Source of the DNA: an uncultured Bacteroides sp. | GTDB lineage: Bacteria > Bacteroidota > Bacteroidia > Bacteroidales > Bacteroidaceae | DNA length: 39,225 bases | Assembly (NCBI GenBank): GCA_902492205.1 | Contig: CABUKU010000030.1 | Span: 1 to 39,225 of the forward strand | Direction of reading: 5' to 3' | Shown: in pieces, positions 5,820-14,765 of the stretch | Layout: every line of letters begins with the position of its first letter | How positions within the stretch are numbered: position 1 is the stretch's first letter | Made by a program: the position numbers and the translations under genes | The notes under the pieces: model-generated | Told to the model about the DNA's origin: nothing | Databases searched by the model: none | The model's input: only the letters and a program-made list of their open reading frames with translations

Positions 5820-8045
5820 ATGAAAGTAAACGTTTATTTCTTTTATCTGGTTCTGACACTCACTTCATTGCTTTGGAGTAGCTGTTCGGATAATAAACAG
5901 AAATTCCATATACTTGTCATTCATTCTTATGAAGAAAAGCTTGAAACCTATCCGGAATTCAACCGTTTGATAGCCAAAGAATTTAAAAGGAAAGGAATCA
6001 ATGCAGAGATACGTACTTTCTACCTCGACTGCGAATATTTTCTGGAAACAGAGGAATTAGCCAGAATGAGAAATATGCTTGATACGGCAGCTTCATGGAA
6101 ACCGGATTTAATCTTGGTAAACGACGACCAGGCCACTTACTCTTTGTTGAAATGCAGACATCCGTTAACGAGACAAGTCCCGATTGTTTTTGCAGGTGTC
6201 AATTACCCCAACTGGACGTTGATCAAGCAATATCCCAATGTCACCGGACTTTATGATAAAATAGACTTCAAAAAGAATATTGATGCTATTCAGAAAATAA
6301 GGAATAAAAGAGTAGATATAGCAACCATACTCGATTCTACCTTTCTCGACAATAAAGTTATAGCAGATATCAAGCAACAATTAAAAGGTACTTATATAAA
6401 AGCGCTTAACGAAAGTCTTACCATATATGAAAAAGGAGCATTGCGCCAAAAGGGTTATGTAATGTTTAGCAGTAAAAAAGGCCGCAACCCCGGATATGAA
6501 TACATACGGGAATTAAATTTATATCCGGATAATGTATGTTATCTGCTCACCAAACGGGACTATACCACTTTAGGAATAAGCAAATATATAGAAAGTCCCA
6601 CTTTTACCACTATTAATGATTTATTCGGCGGAAAAGAAACTACCCTTGGCGGATATATGACTCCACTTCCCACACAAGTAAAAGAAGAAGTCGAAGTAGC
6701 CGGCCGGATATTAAAAGGCGGAAACCCTTCCAATATACCTGTCAAAGAGAGCAAAAAGCAATTCGTATATGATTGGAAGTATTTGAAAAAGTATCAGATT
6801 CCAATCAACCGCCTACCGGCAAACAGCCAAATACTGAATATTCCGTTAAAAGAGCGTTACCCGGTTCTTTGGTGGGGAAGCATTATATTTATTATTGTTG
6901 CTTTTAATGCAATCCTGCTTCTTCTGCTATACTTCTACCTTCGTGAAAAAACAAAGAAACGCAATGCTTTGCAACAATTGGCAGACGAGAAAGAAACATT
7001 GGCACTTGCAGTGGAAGGCAGCGACGCTTATGCATGGAAGTTGCACAATGAATCTTTTATATTCGGAAATGACTTTTGGAATGCTTTGGGGATGTCTTCC
7101 AAAGAAATTTCCCTTGAATCATTCTCCGCTTTCATTCATCCCGACCAACTGCACCAATTTAAGCAATACTGGCAGAATCGTTTCATCACCGAAAAAAAGA
7201 TATTGCAATTACAGCTTAATTTTACCGGAGAAGAATATCAATGGTGGGAACTTCGTTGCAGCACTTCCATAACCGAATCGAATGCAATCAAAACCACCGG
7301 ATTGCTTTTGAATATTCAGAAGTTCAAGGAACGGGAATTTGAGCTGGAGAGAGCACGGGACATTGCAGAGAAAGCCGAGTTAAAACAATCATTCCTTGCT
7401 AATGTAAGCCATGAAATCCGCACCCCGTTAAATGCCATTGTAGGATTCTCCAACCTGTTGACTTCCGACCTTGAGTTAAGTGACGAAGAAAAGCAAGATT
7501 ATATTGATACCATCAACAGAAACAGCGACATATTGCTGAACCTGATTAACGATATTCTGGAACTGTCCCGGCTGGATTCCGATCAAATGTCTTTCAACTG
7601 TGAAAACTATTCCGTTTCAGAAATAATAGATGCGGTTTACTCTACCCATCAACTGTTAATACCGAAGCAACTGACTTTCTTGAAAGAGAACTGTGACAGT
7701 GACATATACATATACGCCGATAAATCACGCCTGACACAGGTATTGACCAACTTCCTCGGCAATGCTTCCAAGTTTACCCAAAGCGGATACATAAAGATAG
7801 GATATACCTATGACAAAACAGCAAACAAGGTTCATATCTTTGTAGAAGATACCGGTGAAGGAATATCCAAAGAAGAGCAAAACATCATATTTAACCGCTT
7901 CGCCAAGTTAGATGAGTTTGCACAAGGCACAGGCTTAGGACTTGCCATAAGCAAAACCATCGTTGAAAAGCTGAATGGCGAAATCAAACTATATTCCGAA
8001 TTAGGTAAAGGAAGCCGGTTTGAAATAGTATTGCCTACTGTGTGA
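5820..8045 (+). CDS. Sensor histidine kinase with periplasmic ligand-binding domain
   Basis: Membrane signalling kinase of 741 aa. Order: signal peptide ending in a lipobox-like WSSC (about residues 3-21); a periplasmic region to about 350 resembling the ABC-transporter substrate-binding fold (begins FHILVIHSYEE, later VPIVFAGVNYPNW); a transmembrane segment near 350-375; a PAS-like domain about 390-505; HisKA with the phosphorylated His531 in FLANVSHEIRTPLNA; and HATPase_c with N-box NFLGNASKF, G1 VEDTGEGIS and G2 GTGLGLAIS. It has no receiver domain and no response regulator beside it, so its partner is unlinked. Its 3' end overlaps the convergent phosphoesterase gene by 11 bases. The ligand cannot be told from sequence. 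Confidence 0.88.
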   Translation: MKVNVYFFYLVLTLTSLLWSSCSDNKQKFHILVIHSYEEKLETYPEFNRLIAKEFKRKGINAEIRTFYLDCEYFLETEELARMRNMLDTAASWKPDLILVNDDQATYSLLKCRHPLTRQVPIVFAGVNYPNWTLIKQYPNVTGLYDKIDFKKNIDAIQKIRNKRVDIATILDSTFLDNKVIADIKQQLKGTYIKALNESLTIYEKGALRQKGYVMFSSKKGRNPGYEYIRELNLYPDNVCYLLTKRDYTTLGISKYIESPTFTTINDLFGGKETTLGGYMTPLPTQVKEEVEVAGRILKGGNPSNIPVKESKKQFVYDWKYLKKYQIPINRLPANSQILNIPLKERYPVLWWGSIIFIIVAFNAILLLLLYFYLREKTKKRNALQQLADEKETLALAVEGSDAYAWKLHNESFIFGNDFWNALGMSSKEISLESFSAFIHPDQLHQFKQYWQNRFITEKKILQLQLNFTGEEYQWWELRCSTSITESNAIKTTGLLLNIQKFKEREFELERARDIAEKAELKQSFLANVSHEIRTPLNAIVGFSNLLTSDLELSDEEKQDYIDTINRNSDILLNLINDILELSRLDSDQMSFNCENYSVSEIIDAVYSTHQLLIPKQLTFLKENCDSDIYIYADKSRLTQVLTNFLGNASKFTQSGYIKIGYTYDKTANKVHIFVEDTGEGISKEEQNIIFNRFAKLDEFAQGTGLGLAISKTIVEKLNGEIKLYSELGKGSRFEIVLPTV

Positions 8046-8925
8046 CAGAATTGGCATGTAACACAATCAGCACCACTTCACTAGGAGCACCCAAACGGAT
8101 ATTCTTATTAGACGTGCCCAATCCGTTTGTAACAATCATCGGCACACCTGCCGTTGTCTGTTTCATTCCTCTTAAAAAGCGTTGTCCGTAGTGGGAAGGA
8201 ACTATCGGTGCATAACCGAAGACAGTCACTTGTCCGCCATGAGTATGTCCTGCCAAAACCAAATCTGTGTTTGTAATATCCACATCCTCGGCATAGTCGG
8301 GAGTATGAGTCAGTAAAATTACAAAATCCTCCGGTTTCTGCTCTAATGTAGGTGATACTCCATTCGCATTCAAATCGAAAGGATTACGCACTCCGGCAAT
8401 GATGATGCGGTCTTTCCCGTTGGTCAATGTATCGCAAGCATGTTCCAACACACGCATTCCATGTGCTCTCATTGTGTTTACTATATCATCATGGCAACGT
8501 TCATAATCATTATTTCCCATTACGCCTGCCGTGCCAAACCGGGTTTTAACTTCTGCAAGCCGCTGAAACAACAAAGGTACATACTCGCACCCTTCCTGAT
8601 AATCTCCTCCCATCAGGAAAACGTCTGCATTCATACTGTTAAGCAGACGAACTGTGCTTTCCAAAGCCTTTTCCTTATATTTACTTTCCAAATGGAAATC
8701 GGAAGCAAACGCAATACGGAAGCCGTCAAAAGATGCAGGTATATCGGGATGGTAGAAATCATACCTCTTTATTCTTGCCACTCCGGGATGAGAAACAGTT
8801 TCCTTAACTCCCTCGGAAGACATCTTATAATTCTTTTCAGACTCGACTCCTGTCATAAAACCGGTAGAAGCACAGGAAGTTAATATCGCAACAGAGAGTG
8901 CCAATAAGTATATCGCTTTCTTCAT
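8035..8925 (-). CDS. Lipoprotein metallophosphoesterase (YkuE/YaeI-like)
   Basis: Calcineurin-type phosphoesterase, 296 aa. The N-terminus is a lipoprotein signal with lipobox LTSC (Cys18), so it is probably anchored in the envelope. Metal-binding motifs appear in family order: SDFHL (Asp76, His78), GGDYQ (107-110), GNND (137-140), LTHTPD, and GHTHGG near 236. The closest named relatives (YkuE, YaeI) include UDP-2,3-diacylglucosamine pyrophosphatase-like enzymes; the substrate here is not known. It has its own promoter and is divergent from menA; the 3' end overlaps the kinase gene by 11 bases. Confidence 0.88.
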   Translation of the reverse strand: MKKAIYLLALSVAILTSCASTGFMTGVESEKNYKMSSEGVKETVSHPGVARIKRYDFYHPDIPASFDGFRIAFASDFHLESKYKEKALESTVRLLNSMNADVFLMGGDYQEGCEYVPLLFQRLAEVKTRFGTAGVMGNNDYERCHDDIVNTMRAHGMRVLEHACDTLTNGKDRIIIAGVRNPFDLNANGVSPTLEQKPEDFVILLTHTPDYAEDVDITNTDLVLAGHTHGGQVTVFGYAPIVPSHYGQRFLRGMKQTTAGVPMIVTNGLGTSNKNIRLGAPSEVVLIVLHANSVTQ

Positions 8926-8945
8926 ATCAATAACTTTTCATGGTA

Positions 8946-8970
8946 CAAAGTTATAAAATATATATCTTTG
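8946..8970. promoter_or_regulatory. Back-to-back -7 boxes for the phosphoesterase (-) and menA (+)
   Basis: Minus strand: TAACTTTG at 8946-8953. Plus strand: TATCTTTG at 8963-8970. Both match TAnnTTTG exactly, though neither has a clear -33 box. The two promoters overlap, so polymerase at one should hinder the other. Confidence 0.6.
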
Positions 8971-8995
8971 CAGGCATATAAATAGAAATGTAATT

Positions 8996-9880
8996 ATGAA
9001 TGATGTGGAAATAAATTCATTGAAAGCATGGCTGCTTGCCGCACGTCCCAAAACACTGGCAGGTGCTGCCGTCCCTGTCATGGTAGGTTGTGCATTGGCT
9101 GTAACAGACGGGAAGTTTATGTGGATTCCCGCATTCATATGTTTTCTGTTTGCTTTCCTGATGCAAATAGCCGCCAACTTCATCAATGATTTATATGACT
9201 TCCTGAAAGGAACCGACCGCGAAGACCGCCTCGGTCCCGAACGAGCTTGCTCTCAGGGGTGGATTACCCCCGCAGCAATGAAGAAAGGTATTATTGTTAC
9301 CGTTATACTGGCTTGTGCTATTGGTTCCCTGCTATTATTTTATGCAGGTTGGGAGTTAATTATTGTCGGAGCATTGTGTGTACTGTTTGCCTTTCTTTAT
9401 ACTACCTATTTATCGTATAACGGCTGGGGAGATATATTGGTTTTAATATTCTTCGGTTTCATTCCCGTAGGTTGCACCTATTATATACAAGCCCATACAT
9501 GGACTACCGCTACCACTGTCGCTTCAATCATTTGCGGCGTAGCCATTGATACCCTGCTCGTTGTGAACAATTACCGGGATAGGGATGCAGATGCCAAAAG
9601 CGGTAAACAAACAATAATTGTTCGTTTCGGTGAACCCTTCGGACGCTATCTGTATCTGTTTTTAGGATTCTTTGCAGCTTGGTTATGTTTCTATTTCGTG
9701 TTCGGCAACCGTCTTTATGCAGCGATTCTTCCACAAATATATTTAATACCGCATATTCGCACTTGGCAAAAGATGATAAAAATCCGTAGTGGCAAAGGGC
9801 TTAACTCCGTGTTGGGTGAAACGTCCCGGAATATATTGATAATGGGGATATTATTATCATTAGGGCTGATTCTGAAATAA
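8996..9880 (+). CDS. menA: 1,4-dihydroxy-2-naphthoate polyprenyltransferase
   Basis: Attaches the prenyl tail to 1,4-dihydroxy-2-naphthoate in menaquinone synthesis; an integral inner-membrane enzyme of the UbiA family. The 294-aa product begins with the typical MenA segment WLLAARPKTLAGAAVPVMVG, carries the first Asp-rich motif NDLYD (Asn64-Asp68) followed by KGTDREDRLGPERA, and a second one at YRDRDADAKSGKQT near 195-208. About eight or nine membrane segments. Other men genes are not in the window. Followed by a terminator shared with rfbB. Confidence 0.95.
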   Translation: MNDVEINSLKAWLLAARPKTLAGAAVPVMVGCALAVTDGKFMWIPAFICFLFAFLMQIAANFINDLYDFLKGTDREDRLGPERACSQGWITPAAMKKGIIVTVILACAIGSLLLFYAGWELIIVGALCVLFAFLYTTYLSYNGWGDILVLIFFGFIPVGCTYYIQAHTWTTATTVASIICGVAIDTLLVVNNYRDRDADAKSGKQTIIVRFGEPFGRYLYLFLGFFAAWLCFYFVFGNRLYAAILPQIYLIPHIRTWQKMIKIRSGKGLNSVLGETSRNILIMGILLSLGLILK

Positions 9881-9887
9881 GCATAAA

Positions 9888-9926
9888 AAAGCATCCCTAC
9901 GTTTTTATGAAACCCAGGGATGCTTT
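9888..9926. terminator. Bidirectional terminator between menA and rfbB
   Basis: Perfect 11-bp stem AAAGCATCCCT (9888-9898) and AGGGATGCTTT (9916-9926), flanked by A-runs on the left and T-rich sequence on the right, between two convergent genes. Confidence 0.85.
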
Positions 9927-9958
9927 AAACAAGACGTTCGTGACACTTAAAGAGCCGA

Positions 9959-11098
9959 CTATCTGTTTTTATACATTCTTTCGTAGTACTTCTGGTAATC
10001 GCCACTGGTAACTTCTTCTACCCATGTTTGATTTTCAAGATACCAACGAATGGTTTTCACAATACCTACCTCAAATTTCGTTTCAGGATACCAACCCAAT
10101 TCATTGGTAATTTTAGTAGGATCAATAGCATAACGCTGATCGTGTCCAAGACGGTCTTTCACAAAAGTTATCAACGATTCGTTAATCCAGTCAATGCTGA
10201 TTTCACCATTTGCATCGTATTCTTTCTTCTTTAACACATCACGGTATTGAGGATGCTCCGTCATAATCCGGTGAATAGTAGAGATAGTTAACTTCACGAT
10301 CTCAATATTTTGTTTTTCATTGTGACCACCTACGTTATAAACTTCCCCTACTCTTCCTTCACGCACCACCAAGTCAATAGCTTTGCAGTGATCTTCTACA
10401 TACAACCAGTCGCGCACATTCTTCCCGTCTCCATAAACCGGAAGATTCTTACCTTCGAGTATGTTTTTAATAATAAGCGGAATCAGCTTTTCCGGGAAAT
10501 GGTAAGGTCCGTAATTATTGGAACAGCGGGTGATGCTTACCGGCATTTTATATGTATCAAAGTATGCCTGTACAAACATATCCGCGCTTGTCTTTGAAGC
10601 ACTGTAAGGGCTGTGAGGACAAAGTGGAGTGGTTTCGTGAAAATACCCTTCTGCACCAAGACTTCCATAGACTTCATCGGTAGACACTTGGTGGAAGCGT
10701 ACTCCCTCACGCCAAGTAGGATAACCATTTTCATCCTTACCCGTAACCCAGCAACGGCGGGCAGCATCAAGTAAGTTTTGTGTTCCAAGAATATTTGTCA
10801 TCAAGAACAACTGAGGATTCTCAATGCTACGGTCAACATGACTTTCGGCAGCAAAGTTTACCACATAATCAAATTGATATTGGGCAAACAATTTATCTGC
10901 AAGTTCACGATCGCAAATATCACCTTTTACAAACTCACAACGCTCATGATCAATATCTTCGGCTATGGTTCCCAGATTTCCGGCATAAGTAAGTAAGTCC
11001 AGCACTACAACCTTAATGTCATCATGCTTTTCCAAAATATATTTTAAATAGTTTGCACCGATAAATCCGGCAGCTCCCGTTACTAAATAAGTCTTCAT
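9959..11098 (-). CDS. rfbB: dTDP-glucose 4,6-dehydratase
   Basis: Converts dTDP-glucose to dTDP-4-keto-6-deoxyglucose, second step toward dTDP-rhamnose and other deoxysugars for surface polysaccharide. Extended short-chain dehydrogenase of 379 aa: NAD-binding TGAAGFIG (residues 7-14), catalytic STDEVYG (Thr140, Asp141, Glu142) and YSASK (Tyr165, Lys169). An insert at about 116-133 (CWVTGKDENGYPTW) precedes the catalytic part; I believe this longer form is common in Bacteroidetes. It lies 14 bases after rfbA, with which it is co-transcribed. rfbC and rfbD are not in the window. Confidence 0.97.
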   Translation of the reverse strand: MKTYLVTGAAGFIGANYLKYILEKHDDIKVVVLDLLTYAGNLGTIAEDIDHERCEFVKGDICDRELADKLFAQYQFDYVVNFAAESHVDRSIENPQLFLMTNILGTQNLLDAARRCWVTGKDENGYPTWREGVRFHQVSTDEVYGSLGAEGYFHETTPLCPHSPYSASKTSADMFVQAYFDTYKMPVSITRCSNNYGPYHFPEKLIPLIIKNILEGKNLPVYGDGKNVRDWLYVEDHCKAIDLVVREGRVGEVYNVGGHNEKQNIEIVKLTISTIHRIMTEHPQYRDVLKKKEYDANGEISIDWINESLITFVKDRLGHDQRYAIDPTKITNELGWYPETKFEVGIVKTIRWYLENQTWVEEVTSGDYQKYYERMYKNR

Positions 11099-11112
11099 AT
11101 AAATTCCTGTGT

Positions 11113-11979
11113 TTATTGTTTTGCTAAATCCATCAGATACCTGCCGTATTCCGTTTTCTCCAAATTCTGTCCCAATTTAAATAATTGTTCGGAAGTTATC
11201 CATTTATTACGCCAAGCTATTTCCTCAATACAACTCACATAAAAGCCTTGCCGGTTCTGGATAGTAGCAACGAAGTTAGATGCTTCGAGCAGACTATCGC
11301 AATTACCTGTATCAAGCCATGCGAAACCACGACCAAATAATTCTACTTGCAGGCTTCCTTCTTCGAGATACAATTTATTTAAATCTGTAATCTCATATTC
11401 GCCACGTGCGGAAGGTTGCAAATCGGCTGCTTTCCGAGTAACCGTCGAATCATAAAAATACAATCCGGGAACGGCATAATTACTTTTAGGAACAGAGGGC
11501 TTTTCTTCCAATGAAATTACTTTTCCATTGTCATCAAACTCAACCACTCCATAAGCACGGGGATCTTTTACATAATATCCGAAGATACAAGCTCCTTTTT
11601 GAATACTTGCTGCACGGCGAAGCATAGATGAAAATCCTTGTCCGTAGAACATATTATCTCCTAAAATAAGGCATCCCGGTTCACCGGCAAGAAACTCTTT
11701 TCCCAATACAAAAGCCTGAGCCAAGCCATTCGGCTTTTCCTGCACTTTATATTGGAAACTCATACCAAGTTCCTCTCCTGTTCCCAATAATTCACGGAAC
11801 ATCGGCAAATCACGGGGAGTAGAAATCACGAGAACTTCTCTTATCCCTGCAAGCATCAAAGTAGATAGAGGATAGTAAATCATGGGCTTATCATATACCG
11901 GCATGATTTGTTTGGAAATAGCTTTTGAAAGCGGATAAAGACGTGTAGCACTACCTCCCGCGAGGATTATTCCTTTCAT
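11113..11979 (-). CDS. rfbA: Glucose-1-phosphate thymidylyltransferase
   Basis: Makes dTDP-glucose from glucose-1-phosphate and dTTP, the entry step for dTDP-sugars. The 288-aa product starts MKGIILAGGSATRLYPLSKA; the nucleotide loop reads GGSATRLYP where most family members have GGSGTRLYP. Further hallmarks are KQIMPVYDKPMIYYPLSTLMLAGI, LGDNMFYG and EKPSVPKSNYAVPGLYFYD. Length is normal. First gene of the rfbA-rfbB operon, with a promoter at 12010-12041. Confidence 0.97.
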   Translation of the reverse strand: MKGIILAGGSATRLYPLSKAISKQIMPVYDKPMIYYPLSTLMLAGIREVLVISTPRDLPMFRELLGTGEELGMSFQYKVQEKPNGLAQAFVLGKEFLAGEPGCLILGDNMFYGQGFSSMLRRAASIQKGACIFGYYVKDPRAYGVVEFDDNGKVISLEEKPSVPKSNYAVPGLYFYDSTVTRKAADLQPSARGEYEITDLNKLYLEEGSLQVELFGRGFAWLDTGNCDSLLEASNFVATIQNRQGFYVSCIEEIAWRNKWITSEQLFKLGQNLEKTEYGRYLMDLAKQ

Positions 11980-12009
11980 ATGACTTTTATATTAAAATAT
12001 AATACTTGA

Positions 12010-12041
12010 CAAAGTACGGAAAAGTTCTTCAAATAGGCAAT
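12010..12041 (-). promoter_or_regulatory. Probable promoter of rfbA-rfbB
   Basis: On the minus strand ATTG (12038-12041), 20-base spacer, GTACTTTG (12010-12017), one base off TAnnTTTG at each of the first two positions but well spaced. About 31 bases from the rfbA ATG. Confidence 0.4.
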
Positions 12042-12063
12042 GTTTTCGGGATATTTATAACGG

Positions 12064-12555
12064 TTACCCAGCCAATTCTATTACTTCCAAATCCTTAAAA
12101 ACTCCATTATCAATCACGAACCTCACCATTGTACGTACTTTGTGAAAACCCGAAATACCCGCAGCCCCCGGATTTATGTGAAGCATACCTAAAGTTTTGT
12201 CATATTTTACTTTTAATATATGTGAGTGTCCGCTAATGAATAACTTTGGCGGACGTACCAACAAACTGCCTGCAATAGAAGAATCATATTTACCGGGATA
12301 ACCGCCGATATGTTTCATCAATACTTCTGCCCCCTCCACCGTGAAACGATTTATCTGAGGAAACATTTTGCGAATTTCCTGACCGTCAATATTACCATAT
12401 ACAGCCCTGAAAGGACGAAAAGCAGCTAATTTCTCTGCAACTTCGACCGAACCAATATCACCCGCATGCCATATTTCGTCACAATTCTCAAAGTATTTCA
12501 GATACTTTTCATCCCAGTATGCATGAGTATCCGATAATAATCCAATTCTTATCAT
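12064..12555 (-). CDS. YfcE/MJ0936-type metallophosphoesterase
   Basis: Small cytoplasmic calcineurin-like phosphodiesterase, 163 aa, without signal peptide. Metal-site motifs: LLSDTH (Asp9, His11), HAGD (30-33), GNID (54-57) and GHSH (109-112) followed by NPGAAG, in the order of the family. In-vitro substrates of relatives are phosphodiesters; the natural substrate is unknown. It has its own promoter and is divergent from ppk1; 84 bases upstream of rfbA's start on the same strand, so partial read-through into rfbAB is possible. Confidence 0.9.
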   Translation of the reverse strand: MIRIGLLSDTHAYWDEKYLKYFENCDEIWHAGDIGSVEVAEKLAAFRPFRAVYGNIDGQEIRKMFPQINRFTVEGAEVLMKHIGGYPGKYDSSIAGSLLVRPPKLFISGHSHILKVKYDKTLGMLHINPGAAGISGFHKVRTMVRFVIDNGVFKDLEVIELAG

Positions 12556-12560
12556 AGCTT

Positions 12561-12595
12561 TTTGTTGTTATCTTCGACAAAGATACATATATTTA
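12561..12595. promoter_or_regulatory. Divergent promoters for the YfcE-type gene (-) and ppk1 (+)
   Basis: Minus strand: perfect -7 box TATCTTTG at 12578-12585. Plus strand: GTTG (12564-12567), 20-base spacer, TATATTTA (12588-12595), one mismatch from TAnnTTTG. The plus promoter would start transcription near 12602. Confidence 0.5.
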
Positions 12596-12605
12596 CGCTT
12601 TATAA

Positions 12606-14690
12606 ATGAACCTTGTTATGAAAAACGTGTATCAGTACTTCAAACGTGATATTAGTTGGTTATCATTCAACTATCGCGTACTTCTCGAGGCGGATGACGA
12701 ACAACTTCCGCTCTATGAACGGATTAACTTCATTTCTATTTATTCTTCCAACCTGGAAGAATTTTACAAGATACGTATTGCAGACCACAAGGCTATCGTA
12801 TCAGGAGCAAAAACGGATGAAGAATCTATTCAGGAATCCGCCCGGATTATTGAAGAAGTAACCAAAGAAGTGAATGCCCAGCTTGAAGACAGAATACGTA
12901 TTTATGAACAAGGTATACTTCCGGCTTTGAAACGCAATCACATTATTTTCTATCAAAACAATAATGTGGAAGAATTTCATAAAGAATTTATCAGCAACTT
13001 CTTTAACGAAGAAATATTCCCTTATCTCCAACCTGTATTGGTAGCTAAAGAAAAAATCACTTCTTTCTTACGTGACAATCGTCTCTATCTGGCAGTCCGT
13101 CTATTTAGAAAGGGCCATAAAGGAAGTAGTAATAAAGACAAAGTACAATACTTTGTCATGAAACTTCCCTATAGTAAAGTACCCCGTTTCATAGAGCTTC
13201 CCAAACATGAGAGTAATTACTACTTAATGTTTATAGAAGACATTATCAAAGCCAATCTCTGGAAAATGTTTCCCGGCTATGAAGTGGATTGCAGTTATTG
13301 CCTAAAAATATCCAGAGACGCCGATATTCTGATAGATGATTTAAGCACGACCGACATTGTGGAGCAAGTTAAAAAGAAAGTAAAGAAGCGCAAGATAGGA
13401 GCAGTGTGCCGTTTTGTCTATGACCGTACCATGCCCACCGATTTCTTGCATTTTATTGTGGATGCTTTTAATATCAACCCCAATGAACTTGTTCCGGGAG
13501 ATACACACTTAAACCTTGAAGATTTGAGTCATTTGCCAAATCCTAACAAAAAATTAAATTCGGATTTCAAGCCACATCCAATGAAGTTGCAATATCTGGA
13601 TAAAAAAGGATCGATTTTCCAGTATGTAAATAGAAAAGACCTGTTGATACATTTCCCTTATCACTCATTCGAGCATCTTACACATTTCTTATATGAAGCT
13701 GTGCATGATCCTTCCTGCAAAGAGATTATGATTACACAATACCGGGTAGCAGAGAATTCAGCTATCATCAATACTTTAATCAGTGCAGCACAGAATGGGA
13801 AAAAAGTAACTGTATTCGTTGAATTGAAGGCCCGCTTTGATGAAGAAAACAATCTGGCAACAGCCGAAATGATGAAAGCAGCAGGTATCAACATCATATT
13901 CAGCATACCCGGTTTAAAGGTTCATGCGAAAGTGGCATTAATTCTTCGCCGGAACGAAGACGGAGAACAAATCCGGAGCTATGCTTATGTAAGTACCGGC
14001 AATTTCAATGAAAAAACAGCTAAAATTTATGCAGATACCGGATTATTTACTTCCAACAAATTAATAGTAAATGACCTGCATAACCTTTTCCTGACTTTGG
14101 AGAGGAAGAATCCCGAACCTAAATTTAAACGATTACTGGTTGCCCAATTCAACCTGATACCGGAATTAACCAAACTGATACACCATGAAATCCGTTTGGC
14201 AAAACAAGGTAAAGGCGGAAGAATCATCTTAAAAATGAATGCCCTTCAAGATACCAAAATGATTGAAGAGCTATACCATGCCAGTGAAGCGGGAGTGAAA
14301 ATAGATTTAATAATTCGCGGCATCTGCTGTTTGATACCGGGAGAACCTTACAGCCAAAACATACGTATCACACGTATCGTAGATAGTTTTTTGGAACATA
14401 CCCGTGTGTGGTACTTCGGTAATGAAGGAAAACCGAAAGTTTTCATCGGTTCACCCGACTGGATGCGCCGAAATTTATACAGAAGAATAGAGGCGGTTAC
14501 TCCCATACTTGACGAAGACCTGAAACAAGAAATGATTGAGATGTTAAACATTCAGCTTCAGGATAATCAGAAAGCATGTTGGGTAAATAATAATCTGAGA
14601 AACATATTTAAACGTGAACCGGATGCAGTTCCAATAAGGGCACAATATACCTTCTACGAATACCTAAAGAGGAAGAACAAACCATTGTAA
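12606..14690 (+). CDS. ppk1: Polyphosphate kinase 1
   Basis: Reversibly polymerises the gamma-phosphate of ATP into inorganic polyphosphate. The 694-aa product has the PPK1 N-terminal signature YFKRDISWLSFNYRVL, the middle core MITQYRVAENSAII with FVELKARFDEENN, the autophosphorylated histidine in GLKVHAKVAL (His440), IRGICCLIPG, a second catalytic histidine in FLEHTRVWYFG (His598) and FIGSPDWMRRNLYRR. The spacing agrees with His435 and His592 of E. coli. Start: ATG 12606 is within a few bases of the predicted transcription start; ATG 12618 (MKNVYQYFKRD) gives a better leader and is an equally good choice. The PiT transporter follows after 75 bases. Confidence 0.96.
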   Translation: MNLVMKNVYQYFKRDISWLSFNYRVLLEADDEQLPLYERINFISIYSSNLEEFYKIRIADHKAIVSGAKTDEESIQESARIIEEVTKEVNAQLEDRIRIYEQGILPALKRNHIIFYQNNNVEEFHKEFISNFFNEEIFPYLQPVLVAKEKITSFLRDNRLYLAVRLFRKGHKGSSNKDKVQYFVMKLPYSKVPRFIELPKHESNYYLMFIEDIIKANLWKMFPGYEVDCSYCLKISRDADILIDDLSTTDIVEQVKKKVKKRKIGAVCRFVYDRTMPTDFLHFIVDAFNINPNELVPGDTHLNLEDLSHLPNPNKKLNSDFKPHPMKLQYLDKKGSIFQYVNRKDLLIHFPYHSFEHLTHFLYEAVHDPSCKEIMITQYRVAENSAIINTLISAAQNGKKVTVFVELKARFDEENNLATAEMMKAAGINIIFSIPGLKVHAKVALILRRNEDGEQIRSYAYVSTGNFNEKTAKIYADTGLFTSNKLIVNDLHNLFLTLERKNPEPKFKRLLVAQFNLIPELTKLIHHEIRLAKQGKGGRIILKMNALQDTKMIEELYHASEAGVKIDLIIRGICCLIPGEPYSQNIRITRIVDSFLEHTRVWYFGNEGKPKVFIGSPDWMRRNLYRRIEAVTPILDEDLKQEMIEMLNIQLQDNQKACWVNNNLRNIFKREPDAVPIRAQYTFYEYLKRKNKPL

Positions 14691-14765
14691 CACATCTGTA
14701 ATATGTGTGAAACTGATTTGAAATAAAGATGTCGTTCCTTTGCGGCATAAAAGAACAAATCAGTA

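Noticed and set aside
9959..11979. Full dTDP-rhamnose or capsule locus
   Set aside because: Only rfbA and rfbB are present; rfbC, rfbD and glycosyltransferases are absent on both sides.
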